Assembly (NCBI GenBank): GCA_963847145.1
Contig: CAWJYN010000002.1
Span: forward strand, 24,275-88,274
Reading direction: 5' to 3'
DNA from: JABFRJ01 sp963847145
GTDB taxonomy: Bacteria; Pseudomonadota; Alphaproteobacteria; Rhizobiales; Hyphomicrobiaceae
DNA: 64,000 nucleotides
Of the stretch, positions 1 to 8,093 are shown one piece after another (within the stretch, counting starts at the first letter, position 1; every line of letters begins with the position of its first letter). Position numbers and translations under genes: made by a program. The notes below the pieces were generated by a model. It worked only from the letters and a program-made list of their open reading frames with translations, made no database searches and was not told where the DNA came from.

Positions 1-188
1 TAGCGCTGGATCTGGAGGCCAGTCCAGAACGTGGCGGCATTTTTGAAACGGGCGCCGTCGTTGTCTTTTTTGAACTTCAGCGGGGTGCCGAACAAGCCCA
101 TTTGGGTCGGCTTTGTTTGTGTGGATTTGGCCTCCGCAGCCGGAACACTCAAGGCAAGGATCGCAACAGCGGCAAGGATGCGGATCAT
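1..188 (-). CDS. Small secreted protein, 3' end outside window
   Basis: The reverse strand encodes an ATG-started frame that runs off the left edge. It begins MIRILAAVAILALSVPAAEA, a good Sec signal peptide, followed by a polar mature region with FGTPLKFKKDNDGARFKNAA. A good Shine-Dalgarno (AGGAG) lies just upstream of the ATG at 186-188. Only 62 codons are visible and no domain is recognised, so the function is unknown; export to the periplasm is inferred from the signal peptide. It is read away from apaG, 238 bases to the right. Confidence 0.6.
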   Translation of the reverse strand, partial: MIRILAAVAILALSVPAAEAKSTQTKPTQMGLFGTPLKFKKDNDGARFKNAATFWTGLQIQR

Positions 189-426
189 GATCGGCTCCTA
201 TTTCGATGAATGACTGAGGTCTGGATGCTTTGTCGCGGCAAGCATCATGAAGATGTGACGCGCCACCCTTGTGTGCGCGCAATAGTGCTGCGGCGGAAGG
301 CGACCTCACCCAGCCGTGAGATGGTTTGACATGACATGGCTGCCGCCGGCAGGCGGACGCTAATCCGCCAGCAATTGAGCGCGGCAGCCTCTCGCATAAA
401 CGTGATGAGGGATTGATCGCGTGCGG

Positions 427-831
427 CTAGTTCACCACGCGGCGGCCTTCTGGACTGTCGAGCGAGAAGGCAGGAACCGCGACATCGAACATTTCGCCGT
501 CCTCGTTGGTCATCTGAAAGCTGCCGACCATGATGCCGGATGGCGTCGAGAGCGGACATCCAGATGTGTAGCGGAACGACTCACCGGGTTTGAGTGTGGG
601 AGTTTGCCCGACGACACCGGGGCCGCGCACTTCCTCGACCCTGCCGGTCTCGTCCGTGATGCGCCAAACGCGGGAGCGCAGTTGCACCGTTTCGCGGCTC
701 TCGTTCTCGATGTCGATGGTGTAGGCCCAGAAATAGCGGCCTTCGTCCGGATCGGACTCGTCTGTCAGGTATTGCGGCAATACGCTGACCCGGATGCCGC
801 GCGTGACGGCTTCGTAGCTGGAAGACGACAT
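427..831 (-). CDS. apaG: ApaG domain protein
   Basis: A 134-residue protein matching the ApaG/DUF525 family in length and sequence. It has the beta-sandwich core with YFWAYTIDIENES, RVWRITDETG, the GxGxxG-like loop GPGVVGQ and the C-terminal SGIMVGSFQM segment. ApaG proteins have a fibronectin-III-like fold and have been linked to Co2+/Mg2+ resistance, but their molecular role is unsettled. The internal ATG at 831 (MSSSSYEAV) is preferred over a start at 900 because it gives the usual family length and has an AGAGAAG-type ribosome site upstream. Confidence 0.9.
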   Translation of the reverse strand: MSSSSYEAVTRGIRVSVLPQYLTDESDPDEGRYFWAYTIDIENESRETVQLRSRVWRITDETGRVEEVRGPGVVGQTPTLKPGESFRYTSGCPLSTPSGIMVGSFQMTNEDGEMFDVAVPAFSLDSPEGRRVVN

Positions 832-930
832 GGGTTCGCTTCTCTGTGGGTGCGCGTTGATCTGATCTGATACCATGAACCACGCTGCCATGGTCAACAA
901 AGCCTAGCGGCCTCTGTCATCTGGAGTCGC

Positions 931-1558
931 ATGCTGGACGCGCGCCCCAGACCCTGGATCGGCCCGCCGCTCAACCCGCTGGCGCAGCCGCTGGTGCGTG
1001 CCGGGGTTACGGCCGAGGCAGTGACCTGGGTGGGATGCGGCTTGGGGCTGGCTAGCGCAGCGGCCGTTGCCGGGCATGCGCCAGAGCTGGGGCTGCTGCT
1101 GTTCACCCTCGGACGGCTCGCCGATGGGCTGGATGGCGCGGTGGCGCGCCGCGCAGGCCCGACCGACCGGGGGCGGGTTTCTGGATATTGTCAGCGACTT
1201 TCTGGTGTACGCAGCCATCCCGCTGGCGTTTGCGGTGGCCGATCCGGCTGCCAATGCGCTGGCGGCCGCAGCGATGCTCGCCGGTTTCATCGTAAGTGGT
1301 GTGGCGTTCCTCGCGATCGCAACAGGTGCCGCCAAGCGCGGCTTGGAGACCACAACGCAGGGCGCCAGATCGATCTACTACATGGCGGGACTGACCGAGG
1401 GCACCGAGACCATCGCCGTGTTCGCGGCGATGGTGCTGTGGCCGCCGTGGTATGCTGTTCTGGCGTGGGGCATTGCGGCGGTCTGTGCCGTTTCTGCCGT
1501 AGCCAGGATCGCGGCAGCAACTAAAGTGCTGCGGGAGGGGCAACTGCGCAAACGCTAG
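931..1558 (+). pseudogene. CDP-alcohol phosphatidyltransferase-like gene with a +1 frameshift
   Basis: Two overlapping frames together make one membrane protein of about 208 residues. The first frame (ATG 931) supplies the N-terminus and the first half of the CDP-alcohol phosphotransferase motif (DGLDGAVARRAGPTDR). The motif continues in the next frame as GGFLDIVSDF, followed by several hydrophobic helices ending at 1558. The switch falls in a run of five G at about 1169-1173; four G would restore DG-xx-AR-x7-G-xxx-D-xxx-D in one frame. Family members transfer a phosphoalcohol from CDP-alcohols such as CDP-diacylglycerol. Either the gene is a recent pseudogene or the read has a homopolymer error. 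The substrate cannot be deduced. Confidence 0.75.
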
Positions 1559-2337
1559 ACCTTTTTGCGTGCCGCGATTTCTGCTGGTTCCGCAGCGTCG
1601 GTCCCGCGCCGCGTCATGCGCCTGGGGATCAGCATCGACACGCGTTCCTTGTAGCGGCGGTAGTCGTCGCCGAACATCTCGACCAGATCGCGCTCTTCAA
1701 GCCAGATGCCGACGAAGATGTAGGCGGTGGTGACGGCTGCGAACAGCAGGTGCCCAACCGTCATCACCGGCGTCGCCCAGAAGGCAATGATGAAGCCGAG
1801 ATAGATCGGATGGCGCACGAACTTGTAATAAAGCGGCGTGCGGAAGCGTGGCGCTGGCATGTCTTGGCCTGACAGATTGTTGGCGACCTGATGCAGCCCG
1901 AACAATTCGAAGTGATTGATCAGGAATGTGCTGGTCAGCACGATCAACCAACCGAGCAGCGACACTGCCGTCACCAGCATGGCAACATTTGAGTTTCTTA
2001 TCTCCCAGATTACATCCGGTAGCGCCCGCCACTGCCAGAACAGCAACACCAACGCGAGGCTAGAGAGCGCCACATACGTGCTGCGCTCCACGGCCTTCGG
2101 CACGAATTGCGTCCACCATTGCTTGAACCCCTGGCGCGCCATCACGCTGTGCTGCAACGCGAACACCGCCATCAGCGCGAGGTTGACAGCCAGCGCCTCG
2201 GGCAGCGGCACAATGGTCCCGTTGTCAATTGTCTTGGGCACGTAGAGCCCGCCAACAAAGCCGATGGCATAGAGAAAAGTGACGAAGAAGAAGGCGTAGG
2301 ACGCCACGCCGTAGCCGAATGCCAATAACCTGCCCAT
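1555..2337 (-). CDS. mddA: MddA/NnrU-like membrane methyltransferase (probable methanethiol S-methyltransferase)
   Basis: A 260-residue polytopic membrane protein with five or six hydrophobic helices and the isoprenylcysteine-methyltransferase-like signature KFVRHPIYLGFIIAFWATP near the C-terminus, followed by LEERDLVEMFGDDYRRY. The N-terminal block (FVGGLYVPKTIDNG, FALQHSVMAR, FVPKAVERSTYV) resembles MddA, which methylates methanethiol to dimethyl sulfide with SAM. The ATG at 2337 is chosen because AGGAGA precedes it; the frame extends upstream but that part looks non-coding. It overlaps the 3' end of the frameshifted CDP-alcohol gene tail-to-tail by four bases. The exact substrate is inferred from resemblance; a generic NnrU or ICMT-like role is the alternative. 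Confidence 0.7.
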   Translation of the reverse strand: MGRLLAFGYGVASYAFFFVTFLYAIGFVGGLYVPKTIDNGTIVPLPEALAVNLALMAVFALQHSVMARQGFKQWWTQFVPKAVERSTYVALSSLALVLLFWQWRALPDVIWEIRNSNVAMLVTAVSLLGWLIVLTSTFLINHFELFGLHQVANNLSGQDMPAPRFRTPLYYKFVRHPIYLGFIIAFWATPVMTVGHLLFAAVTTAYIFVGIWLEERDLVEMFGDDYRRYKERVSMLIPRRMTRRGTDAAEPAEIAARKKV

Positions 2338-2539
2338 AAGAATCTCCTGCTGTTCCGGGGGGAATAGATCGTCGTATTGGCCGATGGCATGTGTGGATGC
2401 GACGGACGGTTTAGTGCCATCGAGGTCCCCGCAGTATGCAGCCGCTGGGCCGCAAAGACTTTGCCAAGCCCTTGATTTGTCCCCGACAAGCGCGTGAGTA
2501 TCCCTTGAGATTGGCTCGGTGGCCGCCTGGAGACCCTGT

Positions 2540-4096
2540 GTGAAAGTTCTTTTTGCCGACCACATGCTCGACAACGAACGGCGCGAGCTGTGCCGCGGCG
2601 CGGAAAGCATCGCCGTCGAACCGCAGGTGTTCGATCTGCTGGTCTATCTCGTCGAGAACCGCGATCGCGTCGTCAGCAAAGACGATCTTATGACCTCGGT
2701 GTGGGGCGGTCGTATCGTGTCTGAATCGACGCTAACCAGCCGCATCAATGCCGCGCGCAAGGCCATCGGCGATACCGGGCGCGAGCAGAAGCTGATCCGC
2801 ACCATTGCCCGCAAAGGCTTCCGTTTTGTCGGCGATGTCCGGCTGCCATCACCCGCCAACGACACCGCCTACCCGGCCGGCACGCCACCCGATGGCAGCC
2901 CCGAACCGGCGCGTCCGGCCATCGCCGTGCTGCCCTTCGTCAACATGAGCGGCAACCCCGAGCAGGAGTACTTCTCCGAGGGCATCAGCGAAGACATCAT
3001 CACCGCTCTGTCCAAGCTGCGCTGGTTCTTGGTCATCGCGCGCACCTCGTCGTTTATCTACAAGGACAAAGCCGTCCACCTCCGCCAGATCGCTGCCGAG
3101 TTGGGCGTGCGCTATGTGGTTGAAGGCAGCGTCCGCCAGGGCGGCGATCGCGTGCGCATCACCGTGCAGCTCAACGACGTTGCCACCGGCAGCCACATCT
3201 GGGCCGAGCGCTACGATCGCAGTCTCGCCGATGTGTTCGCCGTGCAGGACGAGATCACCGAAGCCATCGTCGCCACCATCGAACCGCAGCTCTATGTGGC
3301 CGAAAACTTTCGCGCCCAGCGAAAGCCACCCGACAGCATGGACGCCTGGGATCTCGCCATGCGCGGGCTGTCCCACTACTGGCGCGTGACGCGGCAGGAC
3401 AACATCGTTGCCCAGGCACTGCTGGAGAAGGCGATCGTGCTTGATCCGCATTACGGCCAAGCCCTCGGCGTGCTCGCCACCAGTCATACTTTTGGTGCCC
3501 ACAACGGGTGGGAGGACATGAGCACCGCGCTGCTGGTTGCCAGTCAAGCGGCGGAGGCGGCCATCCTCGCCGATAACGAGGACCCCTGGGCGCATTATGC
3601 GCTCGGCTGTGTGCATCTTTTCTTACGCCGCTTCGACGACAGCCTTGCCGACTATGCAATGGCCTTGCGCCTCAATCCGAATTTCTCGCTGGCACAAGGT
3701 TACTACGGCTTGGCGCTGTCGTATTGTGGCCGCTGGGAGGAGGGCGCCACCGCAGCCCGCCGTGCGCTTCGCGCCAGCAGCCCTCACGATCCATTCTCGG
3801 CGATCTACAACTCCATCATGTCATACGCGATGTTCTGCGGCCGCCGCTACGACGAGGCTATGCGGCTGTCGCGCGAAGCCATCCGCCAGCGCGGCGATTT
3901 CGTGGGCGCGCTCCGCGTCTTCACAGCCGCCGCCGGGATGGCCGGCGAACGCGACGCCGCAAATGCAACGCTGCAGCACCTGCGCGCCGCCCAGCCCAAC
4001 ATCTCACTCGCCTGGATCGAGCAGCACATGCCGATTAAACTCGATAGCGAGCGCGAGCATTATCTCGAAGGGTTCCGCCGCGCAGGAATGCGATGA
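2540..4096 (+). CDS. Winged-helix transcriptional regulator with TolB-like and TPR domains
   Basis: A 518-residue CadC/ToxR-style architecture without an obvious membrane helix. Residues 1-100 are an OmpR-type winged helix (VFDLLVYLVENRDRVVSKDD, then VWGGRIVSESTLTSRINAAR). Residues about 125-245 form the TolB/FlgO-like domain often fused to such regulators (AIAVLPFVNMSG, FSEGISEDIITALSKL, GSHIWAERYDR). The remainder is TPR-like helices. The GTG at 2540 gives the usual start (VKVLFADHML) and has GGAGA about 9 bases upstream; a GTG at 2519 is also in frame. It is transcribed divergently from the MddA-like gene, which may be its target, but no operator was identified. Confidence 0.8.
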   Translation: MKVLFADHMLDNERRELCRGAESIAVEPQVFDLLVYLVENRDRVVSKDDLMTSVWGGRIVSESTLTSRINAARKAIGDTGREQKLIRTIARKGFRFVGDVRLPSPANDTAYPAGTPPDGSPEPARPAIAVLPFVNMSGNPEQEYFSEGISEDIITALSKLRWFLVIARTSSFIYKDKAVHLRQIAAELGVRYVVEGSVRQGGDRVRITVQLNDVATGSHIWAERYDRSLADVFAVQDEITEAIVATIEPQLYVAENFRAQRKPPDSMDAWDLAMRGLSHYWRVTRQDNIVAQALLEKAIVLDPHYGQALGVLATSHTFGAHNGWEDMSTALLVASQAAEAAILADNEDPWAHYALGCVHLFLRRFDDSLADYAMALRLNPNFSLAQGYYGLALSYCGRWEEGATAARRALRASSPHDPFSAIYNSIMSYAMFCGRRYDEAMRLSREAIRQRGDFVGALRVFTAAAGMAGERDAANATLQHLRAAQPNISLAWIEQHMPIKLDSEREHYLEGFRRAGMR

Positions 4097-4177
4097 GGGG
4101 CGGCACCCTTTACACCTGCCACTCCATCCCTCCATATCTACCGCTCGCCGTCCCCGCCCCCTCTCCCCCGAGCGCCC

Positions 4178-5785
4178 ATGCCCCGATTGAAATCGTCCGT
4201 TGCCCCTGAGAGTGCTGACTTCAAGGCCAATGCGGCGGCGATGGGTGCGCTGGTTGCCGACCTGCAGGCCAAGCGCGCCGTCACGGCCCAAGGCGGCAAC
4301 GCGAAATCGCGCGAGCGCCACACCAGCCGTGGCAAACTGCTACCGCGCGAGCGCGTGATGACATTGATCGATCCGGGCTCGCCGTTTCTCGAGTTTTCGC
4401 AGATGGCCGCGTGGGGGATGTACGACAACGAAATCCACGGCGGCGGCGTCATAACCGGCATCGGCCGCGTGTCGGGCCGCGAGTGCGTCATCGTCTGCAA
4501 CGACGCCACCATCAAGGGCGGCACCTACTACCCGATGACGGTGAAGAAGCACTTGCGCGCTCAAGAGATCGCCCATGCCAACCGTCTGCCGTGCCTCTAT
4601 CTCGTCGATAGCGGCGGCGCCAACCTGCCTCACAACGCCGATGTGTTTCCGGATCGCGAACACTTCGGGCGTATTTTTTATAACCAGGCGCGCATGAGCG
4701 CCGATCGCGTGCCGCAGATCGCCGCCGTGCTTGGCAGCTGCACAGCTGGCGGCGCCTATGTGCCGGCCATGTCGGACGAGACCATCATCGTCCGCAAACA
4801 AGGCACCATCTTTCTTGCTGGGCCGCCGCTGGTCAAAGCAGCAACCGGCGAAACCGTCTCGGCCGAAGATCTCGGCGGCGCGGACGTCCACACGCGCCTC
4901 TCGGGCGTCGCCGATCACTATGCACTCAATGATCGTCACGCTTTGCAGATCGCGCGCGATATCGTGGCCAATCTTGGCGCGGCGCGCGCGCCCGACGTCA
5001 CGCTGCGCGCGGTTCGCGCTCCCGCCTACGACACGCGCGAACTCGACGGCGTGGTGCCCGCCTCCCTGATGACCCAGTACGACGCGCGCGACATCATCGC
5101 GCGGCTGGTGGATGCGTCCGAGTTCGACGAGTTCAAAGCCAATTTCGGCACCACCATCGTCACCGGCTTTGCCCATATCGAGGGCATCCCGGTTGCCATC
5201 CTCGCCAACAACGGCATTCTCTATTCGGAGAGTGCGCAGAAGGCCGCGCACTTCATCGAGCTCGCCTGTCAGCGCAAGATCCCGCTCTTGTTTTTGCAAA
5301 ACATCACCGGCTTCATGGTCGGGCGCGAAGCGGAAGCCGGTGGCATCGCGCGGCATGGCGCCAAGATGGTCACCGCCGTGTCGTCTGCCAACGTGCCCAA
5401 GATCACCGTGCTGATCGGCGGCAGCTATGGTGCCGGCAACTACGCTATGTGCGGGCGTGCGTACTCGCCCCGCTTTCTGTTTTCGTGGCCGAACGCGCGC
5501 TGCTCGCTGATGGGCGCACCGCAAGCCGCCTCCGTGCTCGCCACCGTCAAGCGCGACAACTACGACAAGGCGGGCGAGACCTGGTCCGCCGCAGACGAAG
5601 CCAAGTTCAAACAACCCACGCTCGAACAGTTCGAACGCGAAGGTCACCCTTACTTCATGACCGCGCGTCTCTGGGACGATGGGATTATCGCGCCGAGCGA
5701 AACGCGGCGGGTGTTGGGACTAGCGTTTGCGGCGTGCTTGAACGCCCCGATTGCCGACACGACGTTCGGGGTGTTTCGGATGTGA
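4178..5785 (+). CDS. mccB: Acyl-CoA carboxylase carboxyltransferase beta subunit (methylcrotonyl-CoA carboxylase type)
   Basis: A 535-residue crotonase-fold carboxyltransferase of the length typical for MccB. The N-terminal half has GGGVITGIGRVSGRECVIVC, DATIKGGTYYPMTVKK and the GSCTAGGAYVPAM loop (about residue 186). The C-terminal half has AILANNGILYSESAQKAAHF and GGSYGAGNYAMCGRAY (about residue 413). The subunit moves CO2 from biotin to the acyl-CoA, normally 3-methylcrotonyl-CoA in leucine breakdown. The partner biotin carboxylase, isovaleryl-CoA dehydrogenase and HMG-CoA lyase genes are absent from this window, so it is separated from the usual liu operon. Geranyl-CoA carboxylase is a less likely alternative. 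Confidence 0.87.
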   Translation: MPRLKSSVAPESADFKANAAAMGALVADLQAKRAVTAQGGNAKSRERHTSRGKLLPRERVMTLIDPGSPFLEFSQMAAWGMYDNEIHGGGVITGIGRVSGRECVIVCNDATIKGGTYYPMTVKKHLRAQEIAHANRLPCLYLVDSGGANLPHNADVFPDREHFGRIFYNQARMSADRVPQIAAVLGSCTAGGAYVPAMSDETIIVRKQGTIFLAGPPLVKAATGETVSAEDLGGADVHTRLSGVADHYALNDRHALQIARDIVANLGAARAPDVTLRAVRAPAYDTRELDGVVPASLMTQYDARDIIARLVDASEFDEFKANFGTTIVTGFAHIEGIPVAILANNGILYSESAQKAAHFIELACQRKIPLLFLQNITGFMVGREAEAGGIARHGAKMVTAVSSANVPKITVLIGGSYGAGNYAMCGRAYSPRFLFSWPNARCSLMGAPQAASVLATVKRDNYDKAGETWSAADEAKFKQPTLEQFEREGHPYFMTARLWDDGIIAPSETRRVLGLAFAACLNAPIADTTFGVFRM

Positions 5786-5893
5786 GGGGGTAGGCAGCGC
5801 GTAGATACGGCTGGTGTGCCATAGGTGCCGAAGTTGCGCGAAGATGTTGCCTCACGCGTGGCTCAACAAACCCCTAAAAGACGCTGCCGCAGC

Positions 5894-6100
5894 CTAACAT
5901 TTGCATCTAAATGCGATGCACTGCTGAACAAACTTATTGGTGTGGTAGGCTTTTTCGCAAGCCGCTTTACACTGTGGAGTACAAATAGCGCCCTTCGTTT
6001 GGGCAGCCGTCGGCGCCGCCGCAAAGATGGAGACCGTCGAGGCAATAGCAACGGCTGCTGCACACGTCAGCAAGAATTTTTGGGAACCAGCGCGCGACAT
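5894..6100 (-). CDS. Small secreted cysteine-rich protein
   Basis: A 68-residue protein. Residues 1 to about 35 are a signal peptide (basic start, then LLTCAAAVAIASTVSIFAAA, ending in TAAQ). The mature part of some 33 residues holds six cysteines in the pattern C-x3-C-x3-C-x12-C-x4-C-x-C. The ATG at 6100 is preferred over one 8 codons upstream because GGAGAG lies 7 bases before it. No family was recognised. The even number of cysteines suggests a disulfide-bonded or metal-binding periplasmic mini-protein. It stands alone between mccB and a long gene-poor stretch. Confidence 0.6.
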   Translation of the reverse strand: MSRAGSQKFLLTCAAAVAIASTVSIFAAAPTAAQTKGAICTPQCKAACEKAYHTNKFVQQCIAFRCKC

Positions 6101-6594
6101 TGTGAACTCTCCAGCGAAAAACACGTGTCGTAACGATTGTCTCCTTCGACATAATCTAAGAGAAATCTAGCTGCAGCGCGTCACCCGAACTCCAACGACT
6201 GAAGCCAATTATACTTCAGAACTATTATGCTTCAGTCAGTGTTTTGGCTGTCCTGTCGAGCAGATCTAGTCCGCTTTGCGGCAAGTAGTTGCCGGGCTGC
6301 TTTGCGCAAGACGTCGTCCGTGTTTGATACATAAAGACAATCGCGCCCGAAACATTACTGAGTTTCTGGCAGTCGTCAATCGACATACATGGAAGGCACG
6401 ATCCGGATTATATCGTCTCAGCAGCGGCGGGCGTGCTGGCGAGCTGGGGCTTGCCTGCGCTGCGTGACTTAAATGGCCTCGTGACCGCCACGACAGTTGG
6501 GGTGTCCCGGATGTGTGGATTGCGGATCAGAAATGTGCGGACTGATGAGTTCAATATTGCGGATTTGAAAAGATGCGCCGCTGCGATTGAATAG
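6101..6594. other. Gene-poor, relatively AT-rich intergenic stretch
   Basis: About 490 bases without a convincing gene. The part nearest the Cys-rich gene presumably carries its promoter. At 6197-6205 and 6229-6237 there is a 9-bp inverted repeat (GACTGAAGC / GCTTCAGTC) around an AT-rich 23-base spacer that contains an extra CTTCAG. Short reading frames on both strands lack ribosome sites and protein-like composition. Confidence 0.5.
6197..6237. repeat. 9-bp inverted repeat, possible operator or stem
   Basis: GACTGAAGC and GCTTCAGTC face each other across 23 AT-rich bases. The arrangement could be a regulator site or a weak RNA stem upstream of the Cys-rich small gene. There is no independent support for either. 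Confidence 0.3.
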
Positions 6595-7536
6595 ATGCAA
6601 GCCCTGTCGAACGCGATCAAAGCCACGAGCCCCCTCATGCCCCTCGCTCCCGCCACCGGCGCCCGCATCTACTACGAAGAAACCGGCAGCGGCACACCGA
6701 TCGTGTTCGTGCACGAGTTCGCTGGCGATTGGCGCACGTGGGATGATCAGATGCGCCACTTCGGCCGCGGCTGGCGCTGCGTGACGATGTCGGCGCGCGG
6801 CTACCCGAAGTCGGACGCGCCGGAGGACGAAGCGCTCTACGGCCAATCGTTCTCCACGCGCGACATCGTCGCCGTCATGGATACGGCCGGCATCAGCCGC
6901 GCCCACGTCGTCGGCCTCAGCATGGGCGCGTACGCGGCGCTGATGGTGGCGATGGAGTTCCCCGAACGCGTGCTCTCAGTCGTCGCGGCCGGTGGTGGCT
7001 CCGGCTCACCACTGGCCACGTGCGAAACCTTCCGCGCCGAAAGCCGCGCCACCGCCGCGCACTTCGACGCGACCGGCACCATCGATGCAGCCAGCATGGG
7101 CCACGGGCCTACGCGCATACAGCTGAAGAACAAAGATCCCGTCGGCTGGCAGCGGTTCGTCACGCAACTCGCCGAGCATCCCGCGCACGCTGCCGCCAAA
7201 ACTCTCAGACAAGTGCAGGCCAAGCGCGCCTCGCTCTACACCATGGAGACACAACTCAAGGCCATTGCCTGTCCCGTGCTGCTGATGGTCGGCGACGAGG
7301 ACGAGCCGTGCCTCGACGTAAACCTGTGGATGAAGCGCCTGATGCCCGTCGCCGATCTCGTTCTGCTGCCGGGCTCCGGCCACGCCATCAATCTCGAAGA
7401 ACCACTGGTGTTCAACCAGTTTGTCGAGCAGTTCATCGCCCGCGTGGACGCCGGCCGCTGGCGCCCGCGTGATCCAACGGCGGTGCCCGGCGCTGTGACG
7501 TCGCTTTCGGCTGCCGCCGCAATGCCAAAAACCTGA
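6595..7536 (+). CDS. Alpha/beta hydrolase
   Basis: A 313-residue alpha/beta hydrolase fold protein (299 residues if it starts at the ATG at 6637). The nucleophile elbow is GLSMGA (Ser109 in the long form), the acid is probably in MVGDEDEP and the histidine is in GSGHAINLEEP. The usual HG oxyanion motif is replaced by VHEFAGDW, as in a subgroup related to enol-lactonases and haloperoxidase-like esterases. Neither start has a clear ribosome site. It is monocistronic and the substrate is unknown. Confidence 0.8.
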   Translation: MQALSNAIKATSPLMPLAPATGARIYYEETGSGTPIVFVHEFAGDWRTWDDQMRHFGRGWRCVTMSARGYPKSDAPEDEALYGQSFSTRDIVAVMDTAGISRAHVVGLSMGAYAALMVAMEFPERVLSVVAAGGGSGSPLATCETFRAESRATAAHFDATGTIDAASMGHGPTRIQLKNKDPVGWQRFVTQLAEHPAHAAAKTLRQVQAKRASLYTMETQLKAIACPVLLMVGDEDEPCLDVNLWMKRLMPVADLVLLPGSGHAINLEEPLVFNQFVEQFIARVDAGRWRPRDPTAVPGAVTSLSAAAAMPKT

Positions 7537-7658
7537 TGGCCCAAGGCGGCAAGACACCCAGCGCATTTGCATCGAATGTTGCGCCAATCAGCAAAAGCTT
7601 CTTAGCAAGGCCGAGCTAACATAGCGATGAGCGACGTAACAGCTTGGCAGGGCGGAAC

Positions 7659-8093
7659 ATGATTTCGGGCAAGCAGTCACAGCCGCGTGCGGCGTCGGGC
7701 GTCGCAATGACTGGTGCCGACCGCCGCCAGTTCGGCCGCCGCGCCACCGTGCGCCATGCGTGGATTATTGCTGGCGCGCAGCGGCGCATTGCCTGTGTGA
7801 TCCGTAATGTCTCAGAAGGCGGCGCGCTGCTGGAGCTGGACGGCGTCGCCACGCTGCCCGGCCGCTTCTCGTTGGATATTGAAGGCAGCGGCCTCATTGT
7901 CGCGTGCGAGGCGCGGCATCGCGGGCAGGTCTCGCTCGGCGTGCTCTTCCTGGAGCCTGGCGCGGGTGCGCAGCTGCTCGCGCTTGGGCATGGAATCCAA
8001 AATTCAGCGCCGGGAACTGTGGCCCTAGCCCCAACCGTCGCCGTTACCCCTGCCCGGCCAGCCGCCACCGTCATCGCGTTGCCGGACCGCTAA
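7659..8093 (+). CDS. PilZ domain protein
   Basis: A 144-residue protein dominated by a PilZ domain at residues about 20-105. It contains the c-di-GMP-binding signatures RRQFGRR (RxxxR type) and NVSEGGALLEL (D/NxSxxG type). PilZ proteins bind cyclic di-GMP and relay it to motility or exopolysaccharide systems. The tail is Ala/Pro/Thr-rich and probably disordered. The ATG at 7659 follows AGGGCGG; an in-frame TTG lies 15 bases upstream. It converges on the PRMT-like gene with a 4-base overlap. No effector gene is adjacent. Confidence 0.8.
   Translation: MISGKQSQPRAASGVAMTGADRRQFGRRATVRHAWIIAGAQRRIACVIRNVSEGGALLELDGVATLPGRFSLDIEGSGLIVACEARHRGQVSLGVLFLEPGAGAQLLALGHGIQNSAPGTVALAPTVAVTPARPAATVIALPDR

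Noticed and set aside
4340..5647. Long open frame of 435 codons on the minus strand opposite mccB
   Set aside because: It mirrors the codon structure of a clear carboxyltransferase gene on the plus strand, has no recognisable domain, and its His/Gly/Arg-rich composition is typical of a GC-rich antisense frame.
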